DNA from: Clostridiales bacterium | Lineage (GTDB): Bacteria; Bacillota; Clostridia; Oscillospirales; Acutalibacteraceae | Direction of reading: 5' to 3' | NCBI GenBank assembly: GCA_012516295.1 | Contig: JAAYWU010000212.1 | Location: 1 to 11,346 of the forward strand | Length of the DNA stretch: 11,346 nucleotides | Shown here: positions 1 to 6,140 of the stretch, one piece after another | How positions within the stretch are numbered: position 1 is the first letter of the stretch | Layout: the number at the start of each line of letters is the position of its first letter | Made by a program: the position numbers and the translations under genes | The notes under the pieces: generated by a model | The model's database searches: none | The model's input: the letters and a program-made list of their open reading frames with translations, nothing else | What the model was told of the DNA's origin: nothing

Positions 1-1156
1 GCATCGTTTCCAAAGTGGAAATATCCGCTGAAATATCAAGCGCCTCGTCGGCAAAAAGGGAATCCAGCAAATTCGCAAACGCTACATTTACGGTATCCAG
101 CGCCCGCTCGATTTCCTGTTTCGCCTTCGTAATATTTTCCCCCTGTACCGGCTGTGTTTCAAACTCTTCATAAGATTTGACCAGCTTCAGGGTCGTGGGC
201 ATATAATACCGCATAAAGCGGCGGATATCCGGCAGCTTTTCGGGATGCTGCCGAACACAGTCAAAAATACGGGCTGTGACGCTTTCAAGCTTGTCCAGCT
301 TTTCCGAAATGATTTCACCCGGAAGGGCGTCGTTTACGGCGCGAATCTGGCGCAAATACCCGTTGCCTTCTTCTATCGCGGCTAAAAGCTCGGTTTCCTT
401 CGGACCCGCCTGTTTTTTCTCTTCTTCGGCCTGCGCTGCCTGCATACGGGCGGCATATTCCTTTTCCGCCTGCAAAAACTCGTTGTAGGTCTTGTCATCC
501 ACCATAAAACAGGTTTCATCGCGGTCAAAATGCCCCTGCGGGCAGGCTCCGCTGGAAATCATCTTTTTCAGGTCTTTTTTTGTACGCTCCGGCGTTTCCC
601 CCGCTATATCGGCAAGCTTGTCGATAGAGCAGAACACCGCACCGCCCATCGCGTCGCGGTAGCGCGCAAAGCGGCGGGCGCGTCGGCGCAAAGCAATCCC
701 ATAACCCATCAGCCCGAAAGAAACGGCCGGAAAGGGAACCAGGACCGAGGCGGCTGCAATGTAGTTTGATAACGCAATAGAGCCGGTGACTCCTACAATA
801 AAAACCGCAATATCCGCGATCAGAAGCGGTATGCCGAGGGAGGCGCCGACAATGGAGCAGACAAGGCCGGAAATGCTGCCCGGCATCCTGCTGCGAAAGC
901 CGGAATAAACCGGCGGTCCAAAACCATCCGATCCTTTCGGAGAAGTTCCAACCGGTTTGGTATTTTGCGGGTAAGTATAAGGCGGGCGGCGCACAGTTTG
1001 TTTTATATCTTTGAAAATTTCATTTCCATAGTCTGTAAATTGCCGAACGCCGTCGTCAACCGCCCGGCCAAGTTCTGCAAAATTGCCGGAACGGACAGCG
1101 CGCCGTACAGCACGGCTGACTTCTTTTCCGATATGTTTGTAAGATCTGTTGCGCAT
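1..1156 (-). CDS. XpaC-like membrane protein (5-bromo-4-chloroindolyl phosphate hydrolysis family), 3'-truncated
   Basis: The minus-strand frame is open for 385 codons from ATG 1156 to the window edge, so the C terminus is missing. The start is set by a GGAGGA Shine-Dalgarno (1161-1166) a few bases upstream. The first ~90 residues are basic and polar; two hydrophobic segments follow (about residues 94-125 and 130-156), then a basic RRRARRFARYRD stretch and a long cytosolic helical part with a winged-helix-like section (about 170-222) and a charged, coiled-coil-like section (about 225-250). This layout matches XpaC-family proteins, named from a Bacillus gene linked to X-phosphate hydrolysis; their biochemical role is not established and they are not typical phosphatases. 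Such genes are often followed by a TelA-type toxic anion resistance gene, which would lie beyond position 1, an expectation I cannot check. Family assignment is by overall resemblance, so moderately sure. Confidence 0.7.
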   Translation of the reverse strand, partial: MRNRSYKHIGKEVSRAVRRAVRSGNFAELGRAVDDGVRQFTDYGNEIFKDIKQTVRRPPYTYPQNTKPVGTSPKGSDGFGPPVYSGFRSRMPGSISGLVCSIVGASLGIPLLIADIAVFIVGVTGSIALSNYIAAASVLVPFPAVSFGLMGYGIALRRRARRFARYRDAMGGAVFCSIDKLADIAGETPERTKKDLKKMISSGACPQGHFDRDETCFMVDDKTYNEFLQAEKEYAARMQAAQAEEEKKQAGPKETELLAAIEEGNGYLRQIRAVNDALPGEIISEKLDKLESVTARIFDCVRQHPEKLPDIRRFMRYYMPTTLKLVKSYEEFETQPVQGENITKAKQEIERALDTVNVAFANLLDSLFADEALDISADISTLETM

Positions 1157-1211
1157 GGCTTCCTCCAGAGAACCCGCTGTGCTGCCTGTGCACATGCGTA
1201 CAATTTTTTTC

Positions 1212-1240
1212 ATTATAAATCATTTTAAATGAAATAACAA
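1212..1240 (-). promoter_or_regulatory. Promoter of the XpaC-like gene
   Basis: On the minus strand TTGTTA (1235-1240) and a perfect TATAAT (1212-1217) are separated by 17 bp, about 56 bp upstream of the ATG. The spacer holds a perfect 6-1-6 inverted repeat, described separately. Confidence 0.65.
1220..1232. repeat. Inverted repeat between -10 and -35 (candidate operator)
   Basis: TCATTT-T-AAATGA is a perfect inverted repeat with a 1-bp centre, placed between the -35 and -10 of the XpaC-gene promoter. A repressor bound here would block polymerase. It is AT-rich, so chance occurrence is possible. Confidence 0.35.
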
Positions 1241-1327
1241 CTTCTCCCGAACATTATCCGTTACCAATAAAGGGAATTCACCGGCGGCACCGGGAGTCTT
1301 CGGACACAGCTGCAGAAAAAGGGTTTT

Positions 1328-2572
1328 TTAAAAAGAACTGACCAGCAGAGCGATGTTCAGCGCCGACACAACCAGCGCAATACTCCAAAGCAGCACCTTG
1401 TCCAGCCTGGAATTGGCGTACTTCCCCATCACTTTTTTCGAGGAGGTCAGATAAATCTGCGTAAAAATCGTGATCGGAAGCTGAACGCTCAAAAACATCT
1501 GGGAATAAATCAACCCCTGCAGCGGCGAAGCGATAAAAAAGATAATGACATAGGCCGTAACCATGGTGATTAAAACGCCCGCCTTTGTGTGGCTGTCCTC
1601 AATGTCGTACGGTTCTGAAAAGATACCCGCAAAAATGCTGCCGCCCGCCATTCCGGCGGTAATGCTGGAAGAAATGCCGGCCAGCAGCAGGGCAACGGCA
1701 AAGAGCACGGAGGCCGCGTTCCCAAGCAGGGGGCGGAGCATCTCCTGCGCCTGCGTCAAATCGGTTACTGCTGTTTTTTGTTCGAAGAATGTGGCCGCGG
1801 CCATCAAAATCATGGCGCTGTTGATCGCCCAGCCGATAATCATGGAAAACAGCGTGTCCCCGAACTCATATTTGAGCTGTTTTTGAATAATCTCCTCATC
1901 CTGCAAATTCCATTGGCGGCTCTGGATGATTTCGGAATGCAGGAACAGGTTATGGGGCATGACCACCGCGCCGAGCACGCTCATAATGATCGGCATGGAG
2001 CCCTCCGGAAAAGACGGTTTTACGCAGTTAACCAGCACCTCGCTCCAATGGATGTGCACTATACAGATTTCAAAGACAAATGAAAGCCCGATTAAGGAAA
2101 CAAATCCGATGATTATTTTTTCAATTTTCTTATACGAATTCGTAAACTGCAGAAAAAGAGCAACCGCCAATACGAACAGCGCCCCGATTTTAACAGGCAA
2201 TCGGAACAGCATGTTCAGCGCGATGGCGCCGCCGAGGATTTCTGCCATGGCGGTGGATACCGCCGCCGCAACCGCGGTCGCTAAAATGATATTTTTAAGC
2301 CATGGGCGGATATTTTCTGTTGCCGCCTCGGAAAGGCATTTCCCCGTTACAATGCCAAGGTGCGCCGCGTTATGCTGCAAAACAACCAGCATAACCGTCG
2401 ACAGCGTCACCATCCACAGCAAAACATATCCGTAGGATGAGCCCGCAGCGATATTCGACGCCCAGTTTCCGGGATCAATAAAACCGACGGTAACCAGCAT
2501 GCCGGGGCCTATGTATTTCAAAAAATCAATGGCCGTCAGCCGGGGGCGATGTGTCCCTAAAAAAATTCCCAT
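1328..2572 (-). CDS. mntH: Nramp-family proton-coupled Mn2+/Fe2+ transporter
   Basis: This 414-residue, highly hydrophobic protein imports Mn(II) or Fe(II) across the cytoplasmic membrane with protons. The Nramp hallmarks are present: DPGN at residues 33-36 in TM1 (Asp33 and Asn36 are metal ligands) and A202-x-x-M205-P-H-N in TM6 (Met205 is the thioether ligand that favours Mn/Fe over Mg/Ca). The QHNAAHLGIVTG stretch (residues 66-77) is the conserved TM2/TM3 region. Length and about 11 membrane segments fit bacterial MntH. The start has an AAGGAGG Shine-Dalgarno (2581-2587) 8 nt upstream. It is probably a single-gene unit with its own promoter, though no convincing terminator separates it from the XpaC-like gene downstream, so readthrough is possible. 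Because both DPGN and MPHN are intact, an Nramp-related magnesium transporter is unlikely. Confidence 0.93.
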   Translation of the reverse strand: MGIFLGTHRPRLTAIDFLKYIGPGMLVTVGFIDPGNWASNIAAGSSYGYVLLWMVTLSTVMLVVLQHNAAHLGIVTGKCLSEAATENIRPWLKNIILATAVAAAVSTAMAEILGGAIALNMLFRLPVKIGALFVLAVALFLQFTNSYKKIEKIIIGFVSLIGLSFVFEICIVHIHWSEVLVNCVKPSFPEGSMPIIMSVLGAVVMPHNLFLHSEIIQSRQWNLQDEEIIQKQLKYEFGDTLFSMIIGWAINSAMILMAAATFFEQKTAVTDLTQAQEMLRPLLGNAASVLFAVALLLAGISSSITAGMAGGSIFAGIFSEPYDIEDSHTKAGVLITMVTAYVIIFFIASPLQGLIYSQMFLSVQLPITIFTQIYLTSSKKVMGKYANSRLDKVLLWSIALVVSALNIALLVSSF

Positions 2573-2595
2573 TTGAAAATCCTCCTTCCGGAATA

Positions 2596-2624
2596 ATCAT
2601 AACTTTTTCCTTGCTGATTTACAA
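2596..2624 (-). promoter_or_regulatory. Promoter of mntH
   Basis: TTGTAA (2619-2624) and TATGAT (2596-2601) lie 17 bp apart on the minus strand, 23 bp upstream of the start codon. The transcript leader would be very short, leaving little room for a manganese riboswitch, so control should be at initiation. Confidence 0.55.
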
Positions 2625-2628
2625 TCAG
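2614..2628. promoter_or_regulatory. Inverted repeat over the mntH -35 (candidate MntR or Fur-family operator)
   Basis: CTGATT-TAC-AATCAG is a perfect 6-3-6 inverted repeat covering the proposed -35 of mntH. Nramp genes are commonly repressed by MntR (DtxR family) or Fur-family regulators at palindromic AT-rich sites. The sequence is not a clear match to a known consensus that I can quote, so the identity of the regulator is open. Confidence 0.45.
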
Positions 2629-2678
2629 AAATTGAGAATCAAAAGAAGAAAAATAGCAGAGGACACTTCTGGCAAATC

Positions 2679-2708
2679 AAAAAAGAACAGGCCGCGGCCT
2701 GTTCTTTT
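2679..2708 (-). terminator. Rho-independent terminator of the alpha/beta hydrolase gene
   Basis: A perfect 13-bp stem AAAAGAACAGGCC / GGCCTGTTCTTTT with a 2-nt centre (2681-2708) lies 17 bp past the hydrolase stop codon. On the minus strand it runs into six T residues (2684-2679) and a T-rich tail. It separates the hydrolase transcript from the mntH promoter. Confidence 0.88.
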
Positions 2709-2725
2709 ATTTCGGTTGCGGCACG

Positions 2726-3703
2726 TTAAGTCTCTTTATTCCGCACCCTGCTGTTTTTTCGGTTGATCCATTCGGTTGAGGCATCCATGGCGGCCCGGCA
2801 GGCTGCCGTCGTATCAAGGGCATTCAGCATAACAAAATCATGTATAATCGCCTGAAAGCGCATGGCCGTAACCTCCACTCCGGCCGCCCGGAGTTTTCTG
2901 GCGTAGGCTTCGCCCTCGTCCCGGAGCACATCGGCCTCGCCGTTTAAAATCATCGCGCCCGGCAGGCCCCGAAGCTGCTCCGGCGTTGCGCGCAACGGGG
3001 ACGCGGTAATTTCGCAGCGATCCTTTGGGCAAGCCGTATACTGGTTCCAAAACCACATCATGCCCGCGCGGTAGAGATAATAACCGCAGGCAAATTCCCG
3101 GTAGGAACAGGTATTGAAATTCGCATTTGTAACCGGGTAGTACAAGAGCTGCTTGTGTATTTTCAAGCCATTTCTTAATTTTGAAAGAATCGTCATAACG
3201 GTCGCCATATTCCCGCCCACGCTGTCACCGGCCACCGTCAGCGTATTCAAGTTAAACTGCCAGTTCATATTTTCCGCGATGGAGGGTATTTTTTGAAGAA
3301 CAGAGTAGCACTGCTCGATTGCTGTGGGATATTTCGCCTCCGGCGAAAGGCTGTATTCCGGAAACAGAACCACCGAATTTGTCCGCGCAGCCAATTCCCG
3401 GACAAGTTTGTCGTGCGTATGCAGATTCCCGAATACCCATCCTGCCCCATGTATGTAATAAATCACATTCGGCGTCCCCACGGCATTTGACGGACGAATG
3501 CAATGCAGGGCTATCTCTCCATATCCGCCGGTATCCACCCGGGTGGTAGAAACCGACGCCGGATATTTAAACACAGGGGAATCCTGCGCCTTGTTTAATC
3601 TTTCGCGTCCCTGTTCCGGCGGAATTTGGAAAATCAGGGGCGGTATCGCGCCTTCCTCGCTGACCTGTACCGCGGCCTTTTCCAATTGCACACAGCGTCT
3701 CAT
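2726..3703 (-). CDS. Alpha/beta hydrolase, hormone-sensitive-lipase (family IV) type esterase
   Basis: The 325-residue product is an HSL-like carboxylesterase, expected to cleave short-chain esters in the cytoplasm since no signal peptide is seen. The oxyanion motif is HGAGW (residues 85-89; HGGGW is usual), the nucleophile elbow is GDSVGG with Ser161, the acid is probably Asp258 in GEADVLRDEG, and the base is His288 in IIHDF. Length and motif spacing fit the family. The ATG is preceded by AAGGAGG (3710-3716) about 6 nt upstream. It follows the DUF1848 gene by 68 nt on the same strand and may share its transcript, although a small hairpin lies between them. The substrate cannot be read from the sequence. 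Confidence 0.88.
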   Translation of the reverse strand: MRRCVQLEKAAVQVSEEGAIPPLIFQIPPEQGRERLNKAQDSPVFKYPASVSTTRVDTGGYGEIALHCIRPSNAVGTPNVIYYIHGAGWVFGNLHTHDKLVRELAARTNSVVLFPEYSLSPEAKYPTAIEQCYSVLQKIPSIAENMNWQFNLNTLTVAGDSVGGNMATVMTILSKLRNGLKIHKQLLYYPVTNANFNTCSYREFACGYYLYRAGMMWFWNQYTACPKDRCEITASPLRATPEQLRGLPGAMILNGEADVLRDEGEAYARKLRAAGVEVTAMRFQAIIHDFVMLNALDTTAACRAAMDASTEWINRKNSRVRNKET

Positions 3704-3759
3704 AAAGAACCTCCTTCAGCCCTTGTACCGGAATATGCTGTTCCATAATACGTACAAAA

Positions 3760-3780
3760 GATGAATATGCTCTATTCATC
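3760..3780 (-). repeat. Hairpin overlapping the DUF1848 stop codon
   Basis: GATGAATA-TGCTC-TATTCATC is a perfect 8-bp stem with a 5-nt loop. On the minus strand it covers the last codons and stop of the DUF1848 gene and is followed by TTTTG. The stem is AT-rich, so it would at most be a weak terminator or attenuator before the hydrolase gene. Confidence 0.4.
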
Positions 3781-4713
3781 AAACATATTCAGCTGACTCT
3801 GCCTGCAGGATTTCATTTCCCGGATTTTAACGACATCATCCGAAAGAAGTTCCCCTGCGAGTAAAGGCGAATCCGGGTTATGCGCGAAAGTATTTTTGGC
3901 AACCGTATTTGCGCTGTAATTCGCGTAGCAGTACTTGCATCCGTTTTGACAGGTATTATACATACCAATATCTACGCTTGCAGCGCAGCCGCATTCTTTC
4001 CGTTGGTTTTTGTCTTTGCCCACATCCAGTTTACAGCCAAGGAGCGATTCAAACAAATTGCAGTCTATGCAATGGGCTCGAGCGATTCCAAATTGCTCAA
4101 GGTTCATTTCCTCCGCGCAAGCTTCCATGATGAAGTTATTGTCATCGGCAATTTCACTCAGCCTTTTTGCCATTTCAACCATTTCGTCCTGCCCGAGAGG
4201 AAGCAAACCCAGCTCTTTGGCATTCGCCCTTGTGTTTTTATAGAAGTCAACAAAGCTGATAACGCATTTATGCGTGTAGCCGGCCAGACGTTTTGCAATT
4301 TCGGCAAAGTATTTTGCGTGGTACTCGATACTATATCGTTCTGTCAGAAGGATCGGGTCATACCGCCATATAACGCGTTCGGGGCCAATCCTATCCGAAA
4401 GTTTTTTAAAAGCCGGGATAATCACATCATTTTTACTTGGAATGTTCGATTCAATGTCTTTGCCGTAGGAGTTTACCGTGAATTGGAAATAGTATTTATA
4501 ATCGCCAAGTTCATCGAGCCGGTGCAGCATGGGAATGGGATTCTTTGTCCAAAAAACAAACCCGTCGACAACGTCCGGTTCTAACGAAATCTTACTTACC
4601 TGATGGAAATTCATCGGATTACGGACATAGGCATATCCTGCCTTAATGCGATTAAAAAACCAATCCGAATAGTAAGTCGGTATATCGGTCCGGCGGCTTG
4701 CGCTGACAATCAT
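3772..4713 (-). CDS. DUF1848 family protein, radical-SAM-like cysteine motif
   Basis: The 313-residue product carries DUF1848 landmarks: N-terminal MIVSASRRTDIPTYY, then FVFWTKNP (about residues 53-60) and WRYDP (116-120). The C-terminal part is cysteine-rich: C215, C218, C227, C241 and C243, then C255-x3-C259-x2-C262 in TCQNGCKYCYAN, the spacing of the radical SAM cluster motif. Function is unknown; an Fe-S enzyme is a reasonable inference, with the additional cysteines possibly binding a second cluster. The frame extends to GTG at 4722, but ATG 4713 is preferred: it gives the family's usual N terminus and has an excellent Shine-Dalgarno (4717-4725). The hydrolase follows 68 nt downstream. 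Confidence 0.88.
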   Translation of the reverse strand: MIVSASRRTDIPTYYSDWFFNRIKAGYAYVRNPMNFHQVSKISLEPDVVDGFVFWTKNPIPMLHRLDELGDYKYYFQFTVNSYGKDIESNIPSKNDVIIPAFKKLSDRIGPERVIWRYDPILLTERYSIEYHAKYFAEIAKRLAGYTHKCVISFVDFYKNTRANAKELGLLPLGQDEMVEMAKRLSEIADDNNFIMEACAEEMNLEQFGIARAHCIDCNLFESLLGCKLDVGKDKNQRKECGCAASVDIGMYNTCQNGCKYCYANYSANTVAKNTFAHNPDSPLLAGELLSDDVVKIREMKSCRQSQLNMFDE

Positions 4714-4716
4714 TTC

Positions 4717-4725
4717 GATCACCCC
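4717..4725 (-). promoter_or_regulatory. Ribosome binding site deciding the DUF1848 start
   Basis: GGGGTGATC on the minus strand matches the anti-Shine-Dalgarno complement (AGGAGGTGATC) except at one base and sits 3 nt before ATG 4713. The competing GTG at 4722 lies inside this element and so is an unlikely start. Confidence 0.7.
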
Positions 4726-4760
4726 AGTAAAACGGAATGTTTATAGACCTCTTGCCGCAA

Positions 4761-4784
4761 ATTTATCATTCCAATATGATAAAT
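4761..4784. repeat. Perfect 9-bp inverted repeat upstream of the DUF1848 gene
   Basis: ATTTATCAT and ATGATAAAT are perfect inverted copies separated by 6 bp, 48 bp upstream of the DUF1848 start. A TATAAA on the minus strand (4740-4745) could be the -10, which would put the repeat across the -35 region, the usual place for an operator. The rest of the 279-bp gap (4714-4992) shows no gene apart from the terminator listed separately. Confidence 0.45.
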
Positions 4785-4950
4785 GCCTCATATACATTAA
4801 AGTCTGTTCCTATTTACCATCTAAAATTAACGAATTAATCATACGATATCACAGCGAGCATAAAAAGTCATGCGGATTCATCCAATGGAAGCACCGGAAG
4901 GAGTCGCGTATCTTATCGCTGTCAGGAAACATTATTGCCGTTAAAGCACG

Positions 4951-4991
4951 AAAAAACGCTAACTTGTCCGATAGACAAATTAGCGTTTTTT
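4951..4991 (-). terminator. Terminator of the tRNA-Pro transcript
   Basis: An 18-nt inverted repeat (4951-4968 with 4974-4991; 17 of 18 positions complementary, the odd one allowing a G-U pair) encloses a 5-nt loop. Both ends are six A/T, so it can act on either strand, but the only obvious upstream transcript is the minus-strand tRNA. The stem starts 1 nt after the tRNA CCA. Confidence 0.85.
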
Positions 4992-4992
4992 C

Positions 4993-5069
4993 TGGTCGAG
5001 GTGACAGGACTTGAACCTGCGGCATCTTGGTCCCAAACCAAGCACTCTACCAAACTGAGTTACACCTCG
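4993..5069 (-). tRNA. tRNA-Pro (anticodon UGG)
   Basis: The 77-nt minus-strand sequence folds as a cloverleaf: acceptor stem CGAGGTG/CACCTCG, anticodon stem CTTGG/CCAAG around loop TTTGGGA giving anticodon TGG, and a T-arm with GGTTCAAGTCC. The discriminator A and the terminal CCA are encoded in the DNA. Anticodon UGG reads proline CCN codons. It is a stand-alone tRNA gene with its own promoter and terminator. Confidence 0.96.
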
Positions 5070-5164
5070 TTGCTGACGATATACACGGTGAAATTCCTGA
5101 CCACCGTGCGGTGAAAGGGCTTAACTATAACTCACAATCCACTACGCCCGCGTCATCGGGCATC
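5070..5164 (-). other. Leader of the tRNA-Pro transcript with alternative hairpins
   Basis: Between the promoter and the tRNA lies about 95 nt without a protein gene. It holds GCCCG/CGGGC (5146-5150 with 5157-5161) and two mutually exclusive hairpins sharing the arm at 5102-5108: CACGGTG/CACCGTG (5084-5090 with 5102-5108) and CACCG/CGGTG (5102-5106 with 5109-5113). These could guide 5' processing of the precursor. No further tRNA is recognisable here. Confidence 0.4.
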
Positions 5165-5170
5165 CTTGTT

Positions 5171-5199
5171 ATTATAGGGAATGTACATGGAATTGTCAA
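5171..5199 (-). promoter_or_regulatory. Perfect-consensus promoter of tRNA-Pro
   Basis: On the minus strand TTGACA (5194-5199) and TATAAT (5171-5176) match the sigma-A/sigma-70 consensus exactly at the optimal 17-bp spacing, as expected for strongly expressed stable RNA genes. The spacer contains the 8-bp palindrome ATGTACAT (5181-5188). Confidence 0.9.
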
Positions 5200-5202
5200 G
5201 TG

Positions 5203-5216
5203 TATTTGTACAAATA
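5203..5216. repeat. 14-bp perfect palindrome just upstream of the tRNA-Pro -35
   Basis: TATTTGTACAAATA is fully self-complementary and ends 3 bp from the -35 on its upstream side. It could be a protein site or simply an AT-rich UP element. The remainder of 5217-5316 holds only the GC-rich repeat near the gntR 3' end. Confidence 0.4.
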
Positions 5217-5272
5217 GCAGGGGTCGGGAAATTCATCATCAGACTGGTTTTGCTCCTGAAAGAGAGTATGTT

Positions 5273-5303
5273 GGGCGGCCCGGCAAAACAACGGCGGTCG
5301 CCC
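5273..5303 (-). terminator. GC-rich hairpin past the GntR gene (weak terminator candidate)
   Basis: GGGCGGCC (5273-5280) and GGTCGCCC (5296-5303) pair at 7 of 8 positions around a 15-nt loop, 13 bp past the GntR stop. No T-run follows on the minus strand, so intrinsic termination would be inefficient; a role in mRNA 3' end formation is only a possibility. Confidence 0.25.
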
Positions 5304-5316
5304 GGCGAACGGTAGA

Positions 5317-6033
5317 TCACTTCTGATTATTCAGCTCAATTTTAAAGACGTATTTATCGCCCCGCACCACAGAGGTGGTATATTCCACCAGACAGTCGTC
5401 CTCGTAGCTGAACCGTTCCAGCTGCAGGCACGGAATCCTCGTGGAAATCTTCAGCAGCTCGCACTGCTCGGAATCCGGCAGAATGGGGACAAAGGTTTCG
5501 GTCGCGTGGTCCACCTTCAGCCCGTATTTCGCGCTGAGGTAGTCGTAAAGCGACTGATTTTCGGTAGCATCCACATCGATATGAACAAACCGGTTTTTCG
5601 GCAGATAAGTTGTTTCTATTATAAGAGGATAGTCGCGGGCAGAGCAAAGGCGTACCAGCTTGTGGTAGGCTACCTTTCTGTCCGCCTTCAGCTTCAGCGC
5701 AAGGCTGCGGCCGGGAATCAGCGTTTCATAGCTAAGGACGCGGTTGTAGAACGAGATATTCATTTTTTTGAAAGCATCGGTAAAAGAGTAAAACTGAGAG
5801 AGATTTTGTTCAAACACTTTGGGTTTTACAAAAGTACCGATGCCGTGAATCGTATAGACCATGTTCTCTTCTTCCAGCAGGGCCAGCGCCTGCCTGACGG
5901 TGGACCGGCTCACCTTGTACATCTGGCACATGTCGCGTTCCGACGGAAGCAGACCGTTTTCGGGGTATTCGTGGCTATTGATATACCTCAGAATATGATC
6001 GTGCAGTTCCTGATACAATGGCAGATTTGACAT
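5317..6033 (-). CDS. GntR-family (HutC/UTRA subfamily) transcriptional regulator
   Basis: The 238-residue product has a winged helix-turn-helix at about 5-72, with recognition region LPSERDMCQMYKVSRSTVRQ (29-48) and wing HGIGTFV (63-69), followed by a UTRA ligand-binding domain (about 90-232) with YPLIIETTYLP and EYTTSVVRGDKY. UTRA domains usually sense phosphorylated sugars or related metabolites. ATG 6033 is chosen because GGAG lies 8 nt upstream; the frame extends further to ATG 6060 and TTG 6066 with poorer ribosome sites. It is divergent from the amino-sugar PTS operon, so it most likely represses that operon and itself, released by the intracellular sugar phosphate. This resembles AgaR functionally, but AgaR is a DeoR-family protein. 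Confidence 0.92.
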   Translation of the reverse strand: MSNLPLYQELHDHILRYINSHEYPENGLLPSERDMCQMYKVSRSTVRQALALLEEENMVYTIHGIGTFVKPKVFEQNLSQFYSFTDAFKKMNISFYNRVLSYETLIPGRSLALKLKADRKVAYHKLVRLCSARDYPLIIETTYLPKNRFVHIDVDATENQSLYDYLSAKYGLKVDHATETFVPILPDSEQCELLKISTRIPCLQLERFSYEDDCLVEYTTSVVRGDKYVFKIELNNQK

Positions 6034-6082
6034 TGTGTGCACTCCTTTCCGTCTCGTCATTTTCAATAAAAATCACAGCATT

Positions 6083-6088
6083 ATTCTA
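6083..6088 (-). promoter_or_regulatory. Possible -10 of the GntR gene
   Basis: TAGAAT on the minus strand lies 50 bp upstream of ATG 6033. The -35 is poor (TAGTAC at 17 bp spacing) and falls in the palindrome-like motif at 6104-6117, which would fit autoregulation. Weak evidence. Confidence 0.35.
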
Positions 6089-6103
6089 TCATAAAAAAAC
6101 CTT

Positions 6104-6136
6104 TTGTACTAGTGGTATCGATCCAAATTCGAAACC
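6104..6136. promoter_or_regulatory. Candidate operator region for the GntR regulator
   Basis: Two overlapping symmetric elements lie between the divergent promoters. TTGTACTAGTGGTA (6104-6117) is centred on CTAG/ACTAGT, reminiscent of HutC/GntR sites with a central TA step. GGTATCGA-N7-TCGAAACC (6114-6121 with 6129-6136) is complementary at 7 of 8 positions and ends 4 bp before the proposed PTS -35. Which element is bound, if either, cannot be told from the sequence. Confidence 0.4.
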
Positions 6137-6140
6137 TGTT

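Noticed and set aside
1003-1228. Overlapping frames on both strands near 965-1228
   Set aside because: They overlap the start and promoter of the XpaC-like gene, have no ribosome site and show no recognisable protein pattern.
2573-2725. Manganese riboswitch upstream of mntH
   Set aside because: The promoter lies about 23 bp from the start codon, leaving no space for an aptamer, and no yybP-ykoY-like conserved loops are seen.
3567-3782. 71-codon minus-strand frame overlapping the hydrolase start, starting at the DUF1848 stop
   Set aside because: It begins with a TTG/ATG without a ribosome site and its second half is an alternative frame of the hydrolase gene; the hydrolase has its own strong ribosome site and a complete family-length product, so no frameshift is implied.
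4870-4944. 24-codon plus-strand frame before the tRNA terminator
   Set aside because: There is no proper Shine-Dalgarno and no recognisable sequence, and it is too short to support on its own.
5027-5326. 99-codon plus-strand frame across the tRNA-Pro and its promoter
   Set aside because: It is antisense to a clear tRNA gene and its promoter and has no ribosome site.
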